Origin: Odiellus spinosus
Taxonomy: Eukaryota > Arthropoda > Arachnida > Opiliones > Phalangiidae
Direction: 5' to 3'
NCBI GenBank assembly: GCA_963920705.1
Contig: OY987225.1
Span: forward strand, 12,914,829-12,978,828
Length of the DNA: 64,000 bases
Below the pieces are notes generated by a model. The model ran no database searches, was not told where the DNA came from, and worked only from the letters and a program-made list of their open reading frames with translations. The translations under genes and the position numbers were made by a program. Within the stretch, counting starts at the first letter, position 1; each line of letters starts with the position of its first letter. Of the stretch, positions 36,366 through 50,280 are shown in pieces.

Positions 36366-37432
36366 TGGGACAATAATTTGACACCACTAGGGGAATAATA
36401 CGATTCCTCTAGGGGAATAATACGATTCCTCGAGGGGAATAATACGAATCCTCGAGGGGAATAATACGATTCCTCGAGGGGAATAATACGATTCCTCGAG
36501 GGGAATAAAACGATTCCTCGAGGGGAATAATACGATTCCTCGAGGGGAATAATACGATTCCTCGAGGGGAATAAGTCGATTCCTGCAGGGGAATAAATCG
36601 ACTGCATATGGGGAAGAAATCGACTGCATATGGGGAATAATTCGACTCCTTCAGGGGAATAATTCGACTCCTTCAGGGGAATAATTCGACTCCTTCAGGG
36701 GAATAGTTCGACTCCTTCAGGGGAATAGTTCGACTCCTTCAGGGGAATAATTCGACTCCTCCAGGGGAATAATTCGACTCCTCCAGGGGAATAATTCGAC
36801 TCCTTCAGGGGAATAATTCGACTCCTTCAGGGGAATAATTCGACTCCTTCAGGGGAATAATTCGACTCCTTCAGGGGAATAATTCGACTCCTTCAGGGGA
36901 ATAATTCGACTCCTTCAGGGGAATAATTCGACTCCTTCAGGGGAATAATTCGACTCCTTCAGGGGAATAATTCGACTCCTTCAGGGGAATAATTCGACTC
37001 CTTCAGGGGAATAATTCGACTCCATCAGGGGAATAATTCGACTCCTTCAGGGGAATAATTCGACTCCTTCAGGGGAATAATTCGACTCCTTCAGGGGAAT
37101 AATTCGACTCCTTCAGGGGAATAATTCGACTCCTTCAGGGGAATAATTCGACCCCTTCAGGGGAATAACGCGACTCCTTCAGGGGAATAATTCGACCCCT
37201 TCAGGGGAATAGCGCGACTCCATACGGGGAATAACGCGACTCCATACGGGGAATAACGCGACTCCATACGGGGAATAACGCGACTCCATTCGGGGAATAA
37301 TTCGACTCCATACGGGGAATAATTCGACTCTATATGGGGAATAACACGAATAATATGATACCAAAAGGGGAATAATACGACTCCACGAAGGGAATAATAT
37401 GACACCATGAGGGGAATAATACGACTCCTTTA
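36366..37432. repeat. 22-bp tandem array (about 48 units), right subterminal region
   Basis: The core unit is GGGGAATAATTCGACTCC plus four variable bases, 22 bp in all. Sub-blocks differ in the variable part: ATACGATTCCTCGA (about 36387-36580), ATTCGACTCCTTCA (about 36640-37190) and ACGCGACTCCATAC (about 37200-37310). Each unit holds one GGGGAATA and usually one ACTCC (GGAGT on the other strand), the same words that are scattered in the left subterminal region. Probable binding sites for the element's proteins (inference). Short minus-strand open frames here are products of the repeat. Confidence 0.93.
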
Positions 37433-37608
37433 GGAGAAAAGTTTCATTCCTTTACTGATATAGTTTGACTCCTTTACGGGAATAAAGGAACTTTTTGGAG
37501 AAAATGCTTTTTGAGAAATTTACACCCTTTGGGGAATATTTCTAGTACGAATTGGGAGTGAAATCTGTGACAACCGAAAACTCCTTTGAAGGAATTGTTT
37601 TACACCAC
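37433..37608. repeat. Right subterminal region outside the 22-bp array
   Basis: Irregular copies of the same words up to the terminus: GACTCC, GGGAATA, TTACACCC, GGGGAATA, GGGAGT, ACTCC and TTACACC. This part most resembles the left subterminal region in style. Confidence 0.7.
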
Positions 37609-37622
37609 TTTTTTTTAGAGTG
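37609..37622 (-). repeat. Right terminal inverted repeat
   Basis: TTTTTTTTAGAGTG, the exact reverse complement of 24976-24989. It is followed directly by the CA target duplication and the rest of the satellite monomer. Confidence 0.9.
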
Positions 37623-37624
37623 CA
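37623..37624. other. Target-site duplication CA, right copy
   Basis: CA precedes TGAACGAATTGCC and restores the satellite monomer broken at 24975. Confidence 0.8.
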
Positions 37625-38849
37625 TGAACGAATTGCCTCGACTAAAGTCGAGGAGTTGTAATAAAACATTTTCCATGGATTAGGTTTGTTCGTTTGTAAC
37701 CTAGATTAAAAATTAAAATATGGGGATTTTTTATTCCCTTTAAATTCCTTGTATAAGCATTCATGAACGAATTGCTTCGACTAAAGTCGAGGAGTTGTAA
37801 TAAAACATTATCCATTTATTAGGTTTGTTCGTTTGCAACCTAGATTAAAAATTAAAATATGGGGAATTTTTATTCCCTTTAAATTCCTTGTTTAAGCATT
37901 CATAAGCTAACATGAACGAATGAGGAGTTGTAATAAAACATTATCCATGGATTAGGTTTGTTCGTTTGCAACCTAGATTAAAATTTAAAATATGGGGATT
38001 TTTTATTCCCTTTAAATTCCTTGTATAAGCATTCATAAGCTAACATGAACGAATTGCCTCGAATAAAGTCGAGGAGTTGTAATAAAACATTTTCCATGGA
38101 TTAGGTTTGTTCGTTTGTAAACTAGATTAAAAATTAAAATATGGGGATTTTTTATTCCCTTTAAATTCCTTGTATAAGCATTCATAAGCTAACATGAACG
38201 AATTGCCTCGAATAAAGTCGAGGAGTTGTAATAAAACATTATCCATTTATTAGGTTTGTTCGTTTGCAACCTAGATTAAAAATTAAAATATGGGGAATTT
38301 TTATTCCTTTTAAATTCCTTGTTTAAGCATTCATAAGCTAACATGAACGAATGAGGAGTTGTAATAAAACATTATCCATGGATTAGGTTTGTTCGTTTGC
38401 AACCTAGATTAAAAATTAAAATATGGGGAATTTTTGTTCCCTTCAAATTCCTTGTATAAGCATTCATAGGCTAACATGAACGAATTGCCTCGACTAAAAG
38501 CGAGGAGTTGTAATAAAACATTATCCATGGATTAGGTTTGTTCGTTTGTAACCTAGATTAAAAATTAAAATATGGGGATTATTTACTCCCTTTAAATTCC
38601 TTGTATAAGCATTCATAAGCTAACATGAACGACTTGCCTCGACTAAAGTCGAGGAGTTGTAATAAAACATTATCCATGGAGTAGGTTTGTTCGTTTGCAA
38701 CCTAGATTAAAAATTAAAATATGGGGATTTTTTATTCCCTTTAAATTCCTTGTATAAGCATTCATAAGCTAACATGAACGAATTGCCTCGACTAAAGTCG
38801 AGGAGTTGTAATAAAACAACATCCATGGATTAGGTTTGTTCGTTTGCAA

Positions 38850-39560
38850 CCTAGATTAAAAACTAAAATATGGGGATTTTTTATTCCCTTTAAATTCTTT
38901 ATATAAGCATTCATAAGCTAACATGAACGAATGAGGAGTTGTAATAAAACATTATCCATGGATTAGGTTTGTTCGTTTGCAACCTAGATTAAAAATTAAA
39001 GTATGGGGATTTTTTATTCATTTTAAATTCCTTGTATAAGCATTCATAAGCTAACATGAACGAATTGCCTCGACTAAAGTCGAGGAGTTGTAATAAAACA
39101 TTATCCATGGATTAGGTTTGTTCGTTTGCAACCTAGATTAAAAACTAAAATATGGGGATTTTTTATTCCCTTTAAATTCTTTATATAAGCATTCATAAGC
39201 TAACATGAACGAATGAGGAGTTGTAATAAAACATTATCCATGGATTAGGTTTGTTCGTTTGCAACCTAGATTAAAAATTAAAGTATGGGGATTTTTTATT
39301 CATTTTAAATTCCTTGTATAAGCATTCATAAGCTAACATGAACGAATTGCCTCGACTAAAGTCGAGGAGTTGTAATAAAACATTATCCATGGATTAGGTT
39401 TGTTCGTTTGCAACCTAGATTAAAAACTAAAATATGGGGATTTTTTATTCCCTTTAAATTCTTTATATAAGCATTCATAAGCTAACATGAACGAATGAGG
39501 AGTTGTAATAAAACATTATCCATGGATTAGGTTTGTTCGTTTGCAACCTAGATTAAAAAT
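38850..39560 (+). repeat. 282-bp dimer repeated in tandem
   Basis: A short monomer (AAAAACTAAAATATGG, CTTTATATAAGC, hairpin lost) paired with a long one (AAAGTATGG, ATTCATTTTAAA) recurs at about 38860, 39142 and 39424. It is a local two-monomer higher-order repeat of 133 plus 149 bp. The third copy has ATTCCTTTTAAA instead. Confidence 0.75.
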
Positions 39561-40999
39561 TAAAGTATGGGGATTTTTTATTCCTTTTAAATTCCTTGTA
39601 TAAGCATTCATAAGCTAACATGAACGAATTGCCTCGACTAAAGTCGAGGAGTTGTAATAAAACATTAACCATGGATTAGGTTTGTTCGTTTGCAACCTAG
39701 ATAAATAATTAAAATACGGGAATTTTTATTCCCTTTAAATTCCTTGTATAAGCATTCATAGGCTAACATGAACGAATTGCCTCGAATAAAGTCGAGCAGT
39801 AGTAATAAAACAATATCCATGGATTAGGTTTGTTCGTTTGCAACCTAGATTAAAAATTAAAATATGGGGATTTTTTATTCCCTTTAAATTCCTTGTATAA
39901 GCATTCATAAGCTAACATGAACGAATTGCCTCGACTAAAGTCGAGGAGTTGTAATAAAACATTATCCATGGATTAGGTTTGTTCGTTTACAACCTAGATT
40001 AAAAATTAAAATATGGGGATTTTTTATTCCCTTTAAATTCCTTGTATAAGCATTCATAAGCTAACATGAACGAATTGCCTCGACTAAAGTCGAGGAGTTG
40101 TAATAAAACATTTTCCATGGATTAGGTTTGTTCGTTTGTAACCTAGATTAAAAATTAAAATATGGGGATTTTTTATTCCCTTTAAATTCCTTGTATAAGC
40201 ATTCATAAGCTAACATGAACGAATTGCTTCGACTAAAGTCGAGGAGTTGTAATAAAACATTATCCATTTATTAGGTTTGTTCGTTTGCAACCTAGATTAA
40301 AAATTAAAATATGGGGAATTTTTATTCCCTTTAAATTCCTTGTTTAAGCATTCATAAGCTAACATGAACGAATGAGGAGTTGTAATAAAACATTATCCAT
40401 GGATTAGGTTTGTTCGTTTGCAACCTAGATTAAAATTTAAAATATGGGGATTTTTTATTCCCTTTAAATTCCTTGTATAAGCATTCATAAGCTAACATGA
40501 ACGACTTGCCTCGACTAAAGTCGAGGAGTTGTAATAAAACATTATCCATGGAGTAGGTTTGTTCGTTTGCAACCTAGATTAAAAATTAAAATATGGGGAT
40601 TTTTTATTCCCTTTAAATTCCTTGTATAAGCATTCATAAGCTAACATGAACGAATTGCCTCGACTAAAGTCGAGGAGTTGTAATAAAACATTATCCATGG
40701 ATTAGGTTTGTTCGTTTGCAACCTAGATTAAAAACTAAAATATGGGGATTTTTTATTCCCTTTAAATTCTTTATATAAGCATTCATAAGCTAACATGAAC
40801 GAATGAGGAGTTGTAATAAAACATTATCCATGGATTAGGTTTGTTCGTTTGCAACCTAGATTAAAAATTAAAGTATGGGGATTTTTTATTCCTTTTAAAT
40901 TCCTTGTATAAGCATTCATAAGCTAACATGAACGAATTGCCTCAACTAAAGTCGAGGAGTTGTAATAAAACATTAACCATGGATTAGGTTTGTTCGTTT

Positions 41000-43900
41000 G
41001 CAACCTAGATAAATAATTAAAATACGGGAATTTTTATTCCCTTTAAATTCCTTGTATAAGCATTCATAGGCTAACATGAACGAATTGCCTCGAATAAAGT
41101 CGAGCAGTAGTAATAAAACAATATCCATGGATTAGGTTTGTTCGTTTGCAACCTAGATTAAAAATTAAAATATGGGGATTTTTTATTCCCTTTAAATTCC
41201 TTGTATAAGCATTCATAAGCTAACATGAACGAATGAGGAGTTGTAATAAAACATTATCCATGGATTAGGTTTGTTCGTTTGCAACCTAGATTAAAAATTA
41301 AAATATGGGGAATTTTTGTTCCCTTCAAATTCCTTGTATAAGCATTCATAGGCTAACATGAACGAATTGCCTCGACTAAAAGCGAGGAGTTGTAATAAAA
41401 CATTATCCATGGATTAGGTTTGTTCGTTTGTAACCTAGATTAAAAATTAAAATATGGGGATTATTTACTCCCTTTAAATTCCTTGTATAAGCATTCATAA
41501 GCTAACATGAACGACTTGCCTCGACTAAAGTCGAGGAGTTGTAATAAAACATTATCCATGGAGTAGGTTTGTTCGTTTGCAACCTAGATTAAAAATTAAA
41601 ATATGGGGATTTTTTATTCCCTTTAAATTCTTTATATAAGCATTCATAAGCTAACATGAACGAATGAGGAGTTGTAATAAAACATTATCCATGGATTAGG
41701 TTTGTTCGTTTGCAACCTAGATTAAAAATTAAAGTATGGGGATTTTTTATTCCTTTTAAATTCCTTGTATAAGCATTCATAAGCTAACATGAACGAATTG
41801 CCTCGACTAAAGTCGAGGAGTTGTAATAAAACATTAACCATGGATTAGGTTTGTTCGTTTGCAACCTAGATAAATAATTAAAATACGGGAATTTTTATTC
41901 CCTTTAAATTCCTTGTATAAGCATTCATAGGCTAACATGAACGAATTGCCTCGAATAAAGTCGAGCAGTAGTAATAAAACAATATCCATGGATTAGGTTT
42001 GTTCGTTTGCAACCTAGATTAAAAATTAAAATATGGGGATTTTTTATTCCCTTTAAATTCCTTGTATAAGCATTCATAAGCTAACATGAACGAATTGCCT
42101 CGACTAAAGTCGAGGAGTTGTAATAAAACATTATCCATGGATTAGGTTTGTTCGTTTACAACCTAGATTAAAAATTAAAATATGGGGATTTTTTATTCCC
42201 TTTAAATTCCTTGTATAAGCATTCATAAGCTAACATGAACGAATTGCCTCGACTAAAGTCGAGGAGTTGTAATAAAACATTTTCCATGGATTAGGTTTGT
42301 TCGTTTGTAACCTAGATTAAAAATTAAAATATGGGGATTTTTTATTCCCTTTAAATTCCTTGTATAAGCATTCATAAGCTAACATGAACGAATTGCTTCG
42401 ACTAAAGTCGAGGAGTTGTAATAAAACATTATCCATTTATTAGGTTTGTTCGTTTGCAACCTAGATTAAAAATTAAAATATGGGGAATTTTTATTCCCTT
42501 TAAATTCCTTGTTTAAGCATTCATAAGCTAACATGAACGAATGAGGAGTTGTAATAAAACATTATCCATGGATTAGGTTTGTTCGTTTGCAACCTAGATT
42601 AAAATTTAAAATATGGGGATTTTTTATTCCCTTTAAATTCCTTGTATAAGCATTCATAAGCTAACATGAACGAATTGCCTCGAATAAAGTCGAGGAGTTG
42701 TAATAAAACATTTTCCATGGATTAGGTTTGTTCGTTTGTAAACTAGATTAAAAATTAAAATATGGGGATTTTTTATTCCCTTTAAATTCCTTGTATAAGC
42801 ATTCATAAGCTAACATGAACGAATTGCCTCGAATAAAGTCGAGGAGTTGTAATAAAACATTATCCATTTATTAGGTTTGTTCGTTTGCAACCTAGATTAA
42901 AAATTAAAATATGGGGAATTTTAATTCCTTTTAAATTCCTTGTTTAAGCATTCATAAGCTAACATGAACGAATGAGGAGTTGTAATAAAACATTATCCAT
43001 GGATTAGGTTTGTTCGTTTGCAACCTAGATTAAAAATTAAAATATGGGGATTATTTACTCCCTTTAAATTCCTTGTATAAGCATTCATAAGCTAACATGA
43101 ACGACTTGCCTCGACTAAAGTCGAGGAGTTGTAATAAAACATTATCCATGGAGTAGGTTTGTTCGTTTGCAACCTAGATTAAAAATTAAAATATGGGGAT
43201 TTTTTATTCCCTTTAAATTCCTTGTATAAGCATTCATAAGCTAACATGAACGAATTGCCTCGACTAAAGTCGAGGAGTTGTAATAAAACATTATCCATGG
43301 ATTAGGTTTGTTCGTTTGCAACCTAGATTAAAAACTAAAATATGGGGATTTTTTATTCCCTTTAAATTCTTTATATAAGCATTCATAAGCTAACATGAAC
43401 GAATGAGGAGTTGTAATAAAACATTATCCATGGATTAGGTTTGTTCGTTTGCAACCTAGATTAAAAATTAAAGTATGGGGATTTTTTATTCCTTTTAAAT
43501 TCCTTGTATAAGCATTCATAAGCTAACATGAACGAATTGCCTCGACTAAAGTCGAGGAGTTGTAATAAAACATTAACCATGGATTAGGTTTGTTCGTTTG
43601 CAACCTAGATAAATAATTAAAATACGGGAATTTTTATTCCCTTTAAATTCCTTGTATAAGCATTCATAGGCTAACATGAACGAATTGCCTCGAATAAAGT
43701 CGAGCAGTAGTAATAAAACAATATCCATGGATTAGGTTTGTTCGTTTGCAACCTAGATTAAAAATTAAAATATGGGGATTTTTTATTCCCTTTAAATTCC
43801 TTGTATAAGCATTCATAAGCTAACATGAACGAATGAGGAGTTGTAATAAAACATTATCCATGGATTAGGTTTGTTCGTTTGCAACCTAGATTAAAAATTA

Positions 43901-46600
43901 AAATATGGGGAATTTTTGTTCCCTTCAAATTCCTTGTATAAGCATTCATAGGCTAACATGAACGAATTGCCTCGACTAAAAGCGAGGAGTTGTAATAAAA
44001 CATTATCCATGGATTAGGTTTGTTCGTTTGTAACCTAGATTAAAAATTAAAATATGGGGATTATTTACTCCCTTTAAATTCCTTGTATAAGCATTCATAA
44101 GCTAACATGAACGACTTGCCTCGACTAAAGTCGAGGAGTTGTAATAAAACATTATCCATGGAGTAGGTTTGTTCGTTTGCAACCTAGATTAAAAATTAAA
44201 ATATGGGGATTTTTTATTCCCTTTAAATTCCTTGTATAAGCATTCATAAGCTAACATGAACGAATTGCCTCGACTAAAGTCGAGGAGTTGTAATAAAACA
44301 ACATCCATGGATTAGGTTTGTTCGTTTGCAACCTAGATTAAAAACTAAAATATGGGGATTTTTTATTCCCTTTAAATTCTTTATATAAGCATTCATAAGC
44401 TAACATGAACGAATGAGGAGTTGTAATAAAACATTATCCATGGATTAGGTTTGTTCGTTTGCAACCTAGATTAAAAATTAAAGTATGGGGATTTTTTATT
44501 CATTTTAAATTCCTTGTATAAGCATTCATAAGCTAACATGAACGAATTGCCTCGACTAAAGTCGAGGAGTTGTAATAAAACATTATCCATGGATTAGGTT
44601 TGTTCGTTTGCAACCTAGATTAAAAACTAAAATATGGGGATTTTTTATTCCCTTTAAATTCTTTATATAAGCATTCATAAGCTAACATGAACGAATGAGG
44701 AGTTGTAATAAAACATTATCCATGGATTAGGTTTGTTCGTTTGCAACCTAGATTAAAAATTAAAGTATGGGGATTTTTTATTCCTTTTAAATTCCTTGTA
44801 TAAGCATTCATAAGCTAACATGAACGAATTGCCTCGACTAAAGTCGAGGAGTTGTAATAAAACATTAACCATGGATTAGGTTTGTTCGTTTGCAACCTAG
44901 ATAAATAATTAAAATACGGGAATTTTTATTCCCTTTAAATTCCTTGTATAAGCATTCATAGGCTAACATGAACGAATTGCCTCGAATAAAGTCGAGCAGT
45001 AGTAATAAAACAATATCCATGGATTAGGTTTGTTCGTTTGCAACCTAGATTAAAAATTAAAATATGGGGATTTTTTATTCCCTTTAAATTCCTTGTATAA
45101 GCATTCATAAGCTAACATGAACGAATTGCCTCGACTAAAGTCGAGGAGTTGTAATAAAACATTATCCATGGATTAGGTTTGTTCGTTTACAACCTAGATT
45201 AAAAATTAAAATATGGGGATTTTTTATTCCCTTTAAATTCCTTGTATAAGCATTCATAAGCTAACATGAACGAATTGCCTCGACTAAAGTCGAGGAGTTG
45301 TAATAAAACATTTTCCATGGATTAGGTTTGTTCGTTTGTAACCTAGATTAAAAATTAAAATATGGGGATTTTTTATTCCCTTTAAATTCCTTGTATAAGC
45401 ATTCATAAGCTAACATGAACGAATTGCTTCGACTAAAGTCGAGGAGTTGTAATAAAACATTATCCATTTATTAGGTTTGTTCGTTTGCAACCTAGATTAA
45501 AAATTAAAATATGGGGAATTTTTATTCCCTTTAAATTCCTTGTTTAAGCATTCATAAGCTAACATGAACGAATGAGGAGTTGTAATAAAACATTATCCAT
45601 GGATTAGGTTTGTTCGTTTGCAACCTAGATTAAAATTTAAAATATGGGGATTTTTTATTCCCTTTAAATTCCTTGTATAAGCATTCATAAGCTAACATGA
45701 ACGAATTGCCTCGAATAAAGTCGAGGAGTTGTAATAAAACATTTTCCATGGATTAGGTTTGTTCGTTTGTAAACTAGATTAAAAATTAAAATATGGGGAT
45801 TTTTTATTCCCTTTAAATTCCTTGTATAAGCATTCATAAGCTAACATGAACGAATTGCCTCGAATAAAGTCGAGGAGTTGTAATAAAACATTATCCATTT
45901 ATTAGGTTTGTTCGTTTGCAACCTAGATTAAAAATTAAAATATGGGGAATTTTAATTCCTTTTAAATTCCTTGTTTAAGCATTCATAAGCTAACATGAAC
46001 GAATGAGGAGTTGTAATAAAACATTATCCATGGATTAGGTTTGTTCGTTTGCAACCTAGATTAAAAATTAAAATATGGGGATTATTTACTCCCTTTAAAT
46101 TCCTTGTATAAGCATTCATAAGCTAACATGAACGACTTGCCTCGACTAAAGTCGAGGAGTTGTAATAAAACATTATCCATGGAGTAGGTTTGTTCGTTTG
46201 CAACCTAGATTAAAAATTAAAATATGGGGATTTTTTATTCCCTTTAAATTCCTTGTATAAGCATTCATAAGCTAACATGAACGAATTGCCTCGACTAAAG
46301 TCGAGGAGTTGTAATAAAACATTATCCATGGATTAGGTTTGTTCGTTTGCAACCTAGATTAAAAACTAAAATATGGGGATTTTTTATTCCCTTTAAATTC
46401 TTTATATAAGCATTCATAAGCTAACATGAACGAATGAGGAGTTGTAATAAAACATTATCCATGGATTAGGTTTGTTCGTTTGCAACCTAGATTAAAAATT
46501 AAAGTATGGGGATTTTTTATTCCTTTTAAATTCCTTGTATAAGCATTCATAAGCCAACATGAACGAATTGCCTCGACTAAAGTCGAGGAGTTGTAATAAA
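41000..46600 (+). repeat. About 3.03-kb higher-order duplication in the right arm
   Basis: Rare variants recur at a constant offset: GTAAACTAG near 42735 and 45769, and GAATTTTAATTCC near 42918 and 45951, both about 3,033 bp apart. The monomers between them keep the same order. Boundaries are approximate. Confidence 0.65.
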
Positions 46601-47930
46601 ACATTAACCATGGATTAGGTTTGTTCGTTTGCAACCTAGATTAATAATTAAAATACGGGAATTTTTATTCCCTTTAAATTCCTTGTATAAGCATTCATAG
46701 GCTAACATGAACGAATTGCCTCGAATAAAGTCGAGCAGTAGTAATAAAACAATATCCATGGATAAGGTTTGTTCGTTTGCAACCTAGATTAAAAATTAAA
46801 ATATGGGGATTTTTTATTCCCTTTAAATTCCTTGTATAAGCATTCATAAGCTAACATGAACGAATTGCCTCGACTAAAGTCGAGGAGTTGTAATAAAACA
46901 TTATCCATGGATTAGGTTTGTTCGTTTACAACCTAGATTAAAAATTAAAATATGGGGATTTTTTATTCCCTTTAAATTCCTTGTATAAGAATTCATAAGC
47001 TAACATGAACGAATTGCCTCGACTAAAGTCGAGCAGTAGTAATAAAACAATATCCATGGATAAGGTTTGTTCGTTTGCAACCTAGATTAAAAATTAAAAT
47101 ATGGGGATTTTTTATTCCCTTTAAATTCCTTGTATAAGCATTCATAAGCTAACATGAACGAATTGCCTCGACTAAAGTCGAGGAGTTGTAATAAAACATT
47201 ATCCATGGATTAGGTTTGTTCGTTTACAACCTAGATTAAAAATTAAAATATGGGGATTTTTTATTCCCTTTAAATTCCTTGTATAAGAATTCATAAGCTA
47301 ACATGAACGAATTGCCTCGACTAAAGTCGAGGAGTTGTAATAAAACATTATCCTTGGATTAGGTTTGTTCGTTTGCAACCTAGATTAAAAATTAAAATAT
47401 GGGGAATTTTTATTCCCTTTAAATTCCTTGTATAAGCATTCATAAGGTAACATGAACGAATTGCCTCGACTAAAGTCGAGGAGTTGTAATAAAACATTAT
47501 CCATGGATTAGGTTTGTTCGTTTGCAACCTAGATTAATAATTAAAATATGGGAATTTTTTTCCCTTTAAATTCCTTATATAAGCATTCATAGGCTAACAT
47601 GAACGAATTGCCTCGACTAAAGTCGAGGAGTTGTAATAAAACAATATCCATGGATTAGGTTTGTTCGTTTGCAACCTAGATTAAAAATTAAAATATGTGG
47701 TTTTTTTATTCCCTTTAAATTCCTTGTATAAGCATTCATAAGCTAACATGAACGAATTGCCTCGACTAAAGTCGAGGAGTTGTAATAAAACATTATCCAT
47801 GGATTATGTTTGTTCGTTTGCAACCTAGATTAAAAATTAAAATATGGGGAATTTTTATTCCCTTTAAATTCCTTGTATAAGCATTCATAAGGTAACATGA
47901 ACGAATTGCCTCGACTAAAGTCGAGGAGTT

Positions 47931-50280
47931 GTGATAAAACATTATCCATGGATTAGGTTTGTTCGTTTGCAACATAGATTAAAAATTAAAATATGGGGAT
48001 TTTTTATTCCCTTTAAATCCCTTGTATAAGGATTCATAAGCTAAAATGAACGAATTGCCTCGACTAAAGTCGAGGAGTTGTAATAAAACATTATCCATGG
48101 ATTAGGTTTGTTCGTTTGCAACCTAGATTAATAATTAAAATATGGGAATTTTTATTCCCTTTAAATTCCTTGTATAAGCATTCATAGGTTAACATGAACG
48201 AATTGCCTTGACTAAAATCGAGGAGTTGTAATAAAACATTATCCATGGATTAGGTTTGTTCGTTTGTAACCTAGATTAAAAATTAATATATGGGGATTTT
48301 TTATTCCCTTTAAATTCCTTGTATAAGCATTCATAAGCTAACATGAATGAATTGCCTCGACTAAAGTCGAGGAATTGTAATAAAACAATAACCATGGATT
48401 AGGTTTGTTCGTTTGCAACCTAGATTAAAAATTAAAATATGGGGATTTTTTACTCCCTTTAAATTCCTTGTATAAGCATTCATAAGCTAACATGAACGAA
48501 TTGCCTCGACTAAAGTCGAGGAGTTGTAATAAAACATTATCCATGGATTAGGTTTGTTCGTTTGCAACCTAGATTAAAAATTAAAATATGGGGATTTTTT
48601 TATTCCCTTTAAATTCCTTGTATAAGCATTCATAAGCTAACATGAACGAAGTGCCTCGACTAAAGTCGAGGAGTTGTAATAAAACATTATCCATGGATTA
48701 GGTTTGTTCGTTTGCAACCTAGATAAAAACTAAAATATGGGGATTTTTTATTCCCTTTAAATTCTTTATATAAGCATTCATAAGCTAACATGAACGAATG
48801 AGGAGTTGTTATAAAACATTATCCATGGATTAGGTTTGTTCGTTTGCAACCTAGATTAAAAATTAAAATATGGGGAATTTTTATTCCCTTTAAATTCCTT
48901 GTATAAGCATTCATAGGCTAACATGAACGAATTGCCTCGAATAAAGTCGAGCAGTAGTAATAAAACAATATCCATGGATTAGGTTTGTTCGTTTGCAACC
49001 TAGATTAAAAATTAAAATATGGGGATTTTCTATTCCCTTTAAATTCCTTGTATAAGCATTCATAAGCTAACATGAACGAATTGCCTCGACTAAAGTCGAG
49101 GAGTTGTGATAAAACATTATCCATGGATTAGGTTTGTTCGTTTGCAACATAGATTAAAAATTAAAATATGGGGATTTTTTATTCCCTTTAAATCCCTTGT
49201 ATAAGGATTCATAAGCTAAAATTAACGAATTGCCTCGACTAAAGTCGAGGAGTTGTAATAAAACATTATCCATGGATTAGGTTTGTTCGTTTGCAACCTA
49301 GATTAATAATTAAAATATGGGAATTTTTATTCCCTTTAAATTCCTTGTATAAGCATTCATAGGTTAACATGAACGAATTGCCTTGACTAAAATCGAGGAG
49401 TTGTAATAAAACATTATCCATGGATTAGGTTTGTTCGTTTGTAACCTAGATTAAAAATTAATATATGGGGATTTTTTATTCCCTTTAAATTCCTTGTATA
49501 AGCATTCATAAGCTAACATGAATGAATTGCCTCGACTAAAGTCGAGGAATTGTAATAAAACAATAACCATGGATTAGGTTTGTTCGTTTGCAACCTAGAT
49601 TAAAAATTAAAATATGGGGATTTTTTACTCCCTTTAAATTCCTTGTATAAGCATTCATAAGCTAACATGAACGAATTGCCTCGACTAAAGTCGAGGAGTT
49701 GTAATAAAACATTATCCATGGATTAGGTTTGTTCGTTTGCAACCTAGATTAAAAATTAAAATATGGGGATTTTTTTATTCCCTTTAAATTCCTTGTATAA
49801 GCATTCATAAGCTAACATGAACGAAGTGCCTCGACTAAAGTCGAGGAGTTGTAATAAAACATTATCCATGGATTAGGTTTGTTCGTTTGCAACCTAGATA
49901 AAACTAAAATATGGGGATTTTTTATTCCCTTTAAATTCTTTATATAAGCATTCATAAGCTAACATGAACGAATGAGGAGTTGTTATAAAACATTATCCAT
50001 GGATTAGGTTTGTTCGTTTGCAACCTAGATTAAAAATTAAAATATGGGGAATTTTTATTCCCTTTAAATTCCTTGTATAAGCATTCATAGGCTAACATGA
50101 ACGAATTGCCTCGAATAAAGTCGAGCAGTAGTAATAAAACAATATCCATGGATTAGGTTTGTTCGTTTGCAACCTAGATTAAAAATTAAAATATGGGGAT
50201 TTTCTATTCCCTTTAAATTCCTTGTATAAGCATTCATAAGCTAACATGAACGAATTGCCTCGACTAAAGTCGAGGAGTTG
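47931..50280 (+). repeat. 1,175-bp tandem duplication
   Basis: The block starting GTGATAAAAC, followed by AACATAG, AAATCCCTTG, ATAAGGATTC, the CCTTGAC...AATCGAGG monomer and the AATGAATTG monomer, is present at 47931 and again at about 49106. Close copies of the same series appear near 55390 and 62500, so this is a recurring higher-order unit. Confidence 0.75.

Larger units (their letters stand above)
24976..37622. mobile_element. CACTA/EnSpm-type (CMC) DNA transposon, apparently full length
   Basis: A 12,647-bp insertion in a satellite monomer. Seen directly: termini CACTCT...AGAGTG, 14-bp terminal inverted repeat, CA target duplication, repeat-rich subterminal regions at both ends, an intact 815-aa transposase on the minus strand and a divergent spliced gene on the plus strand. 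Known of the family: CACTA elements have short CACT(A/G/C) termini, long subterminal motif arrays, 2-3 bp target duplications and, in plant En/Spm, two products (TnpD transposase and TnpA binding protein). The two-gene layout here is analogous. The order of satellite variants continues across the insertion, so an assembly join is unlikely. Smaller inverted-repeat elements sit inside its introns and one exon. Confidence 0.9.

Noticed and set aside
36359..37408. Minus-strand open frames with repeated YYSPRGI/YSPYGV-like peptides
   Set aside because: Direct products of the 22-bp tandem array in overlapping frames. They lie outside the two genes and have no start or domain support.
36366..37432. 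CRISPR-like array
   Set aside because: Units are contiguous 22-bp repeats without unique spacers, inside a eukaryotic transposon end.
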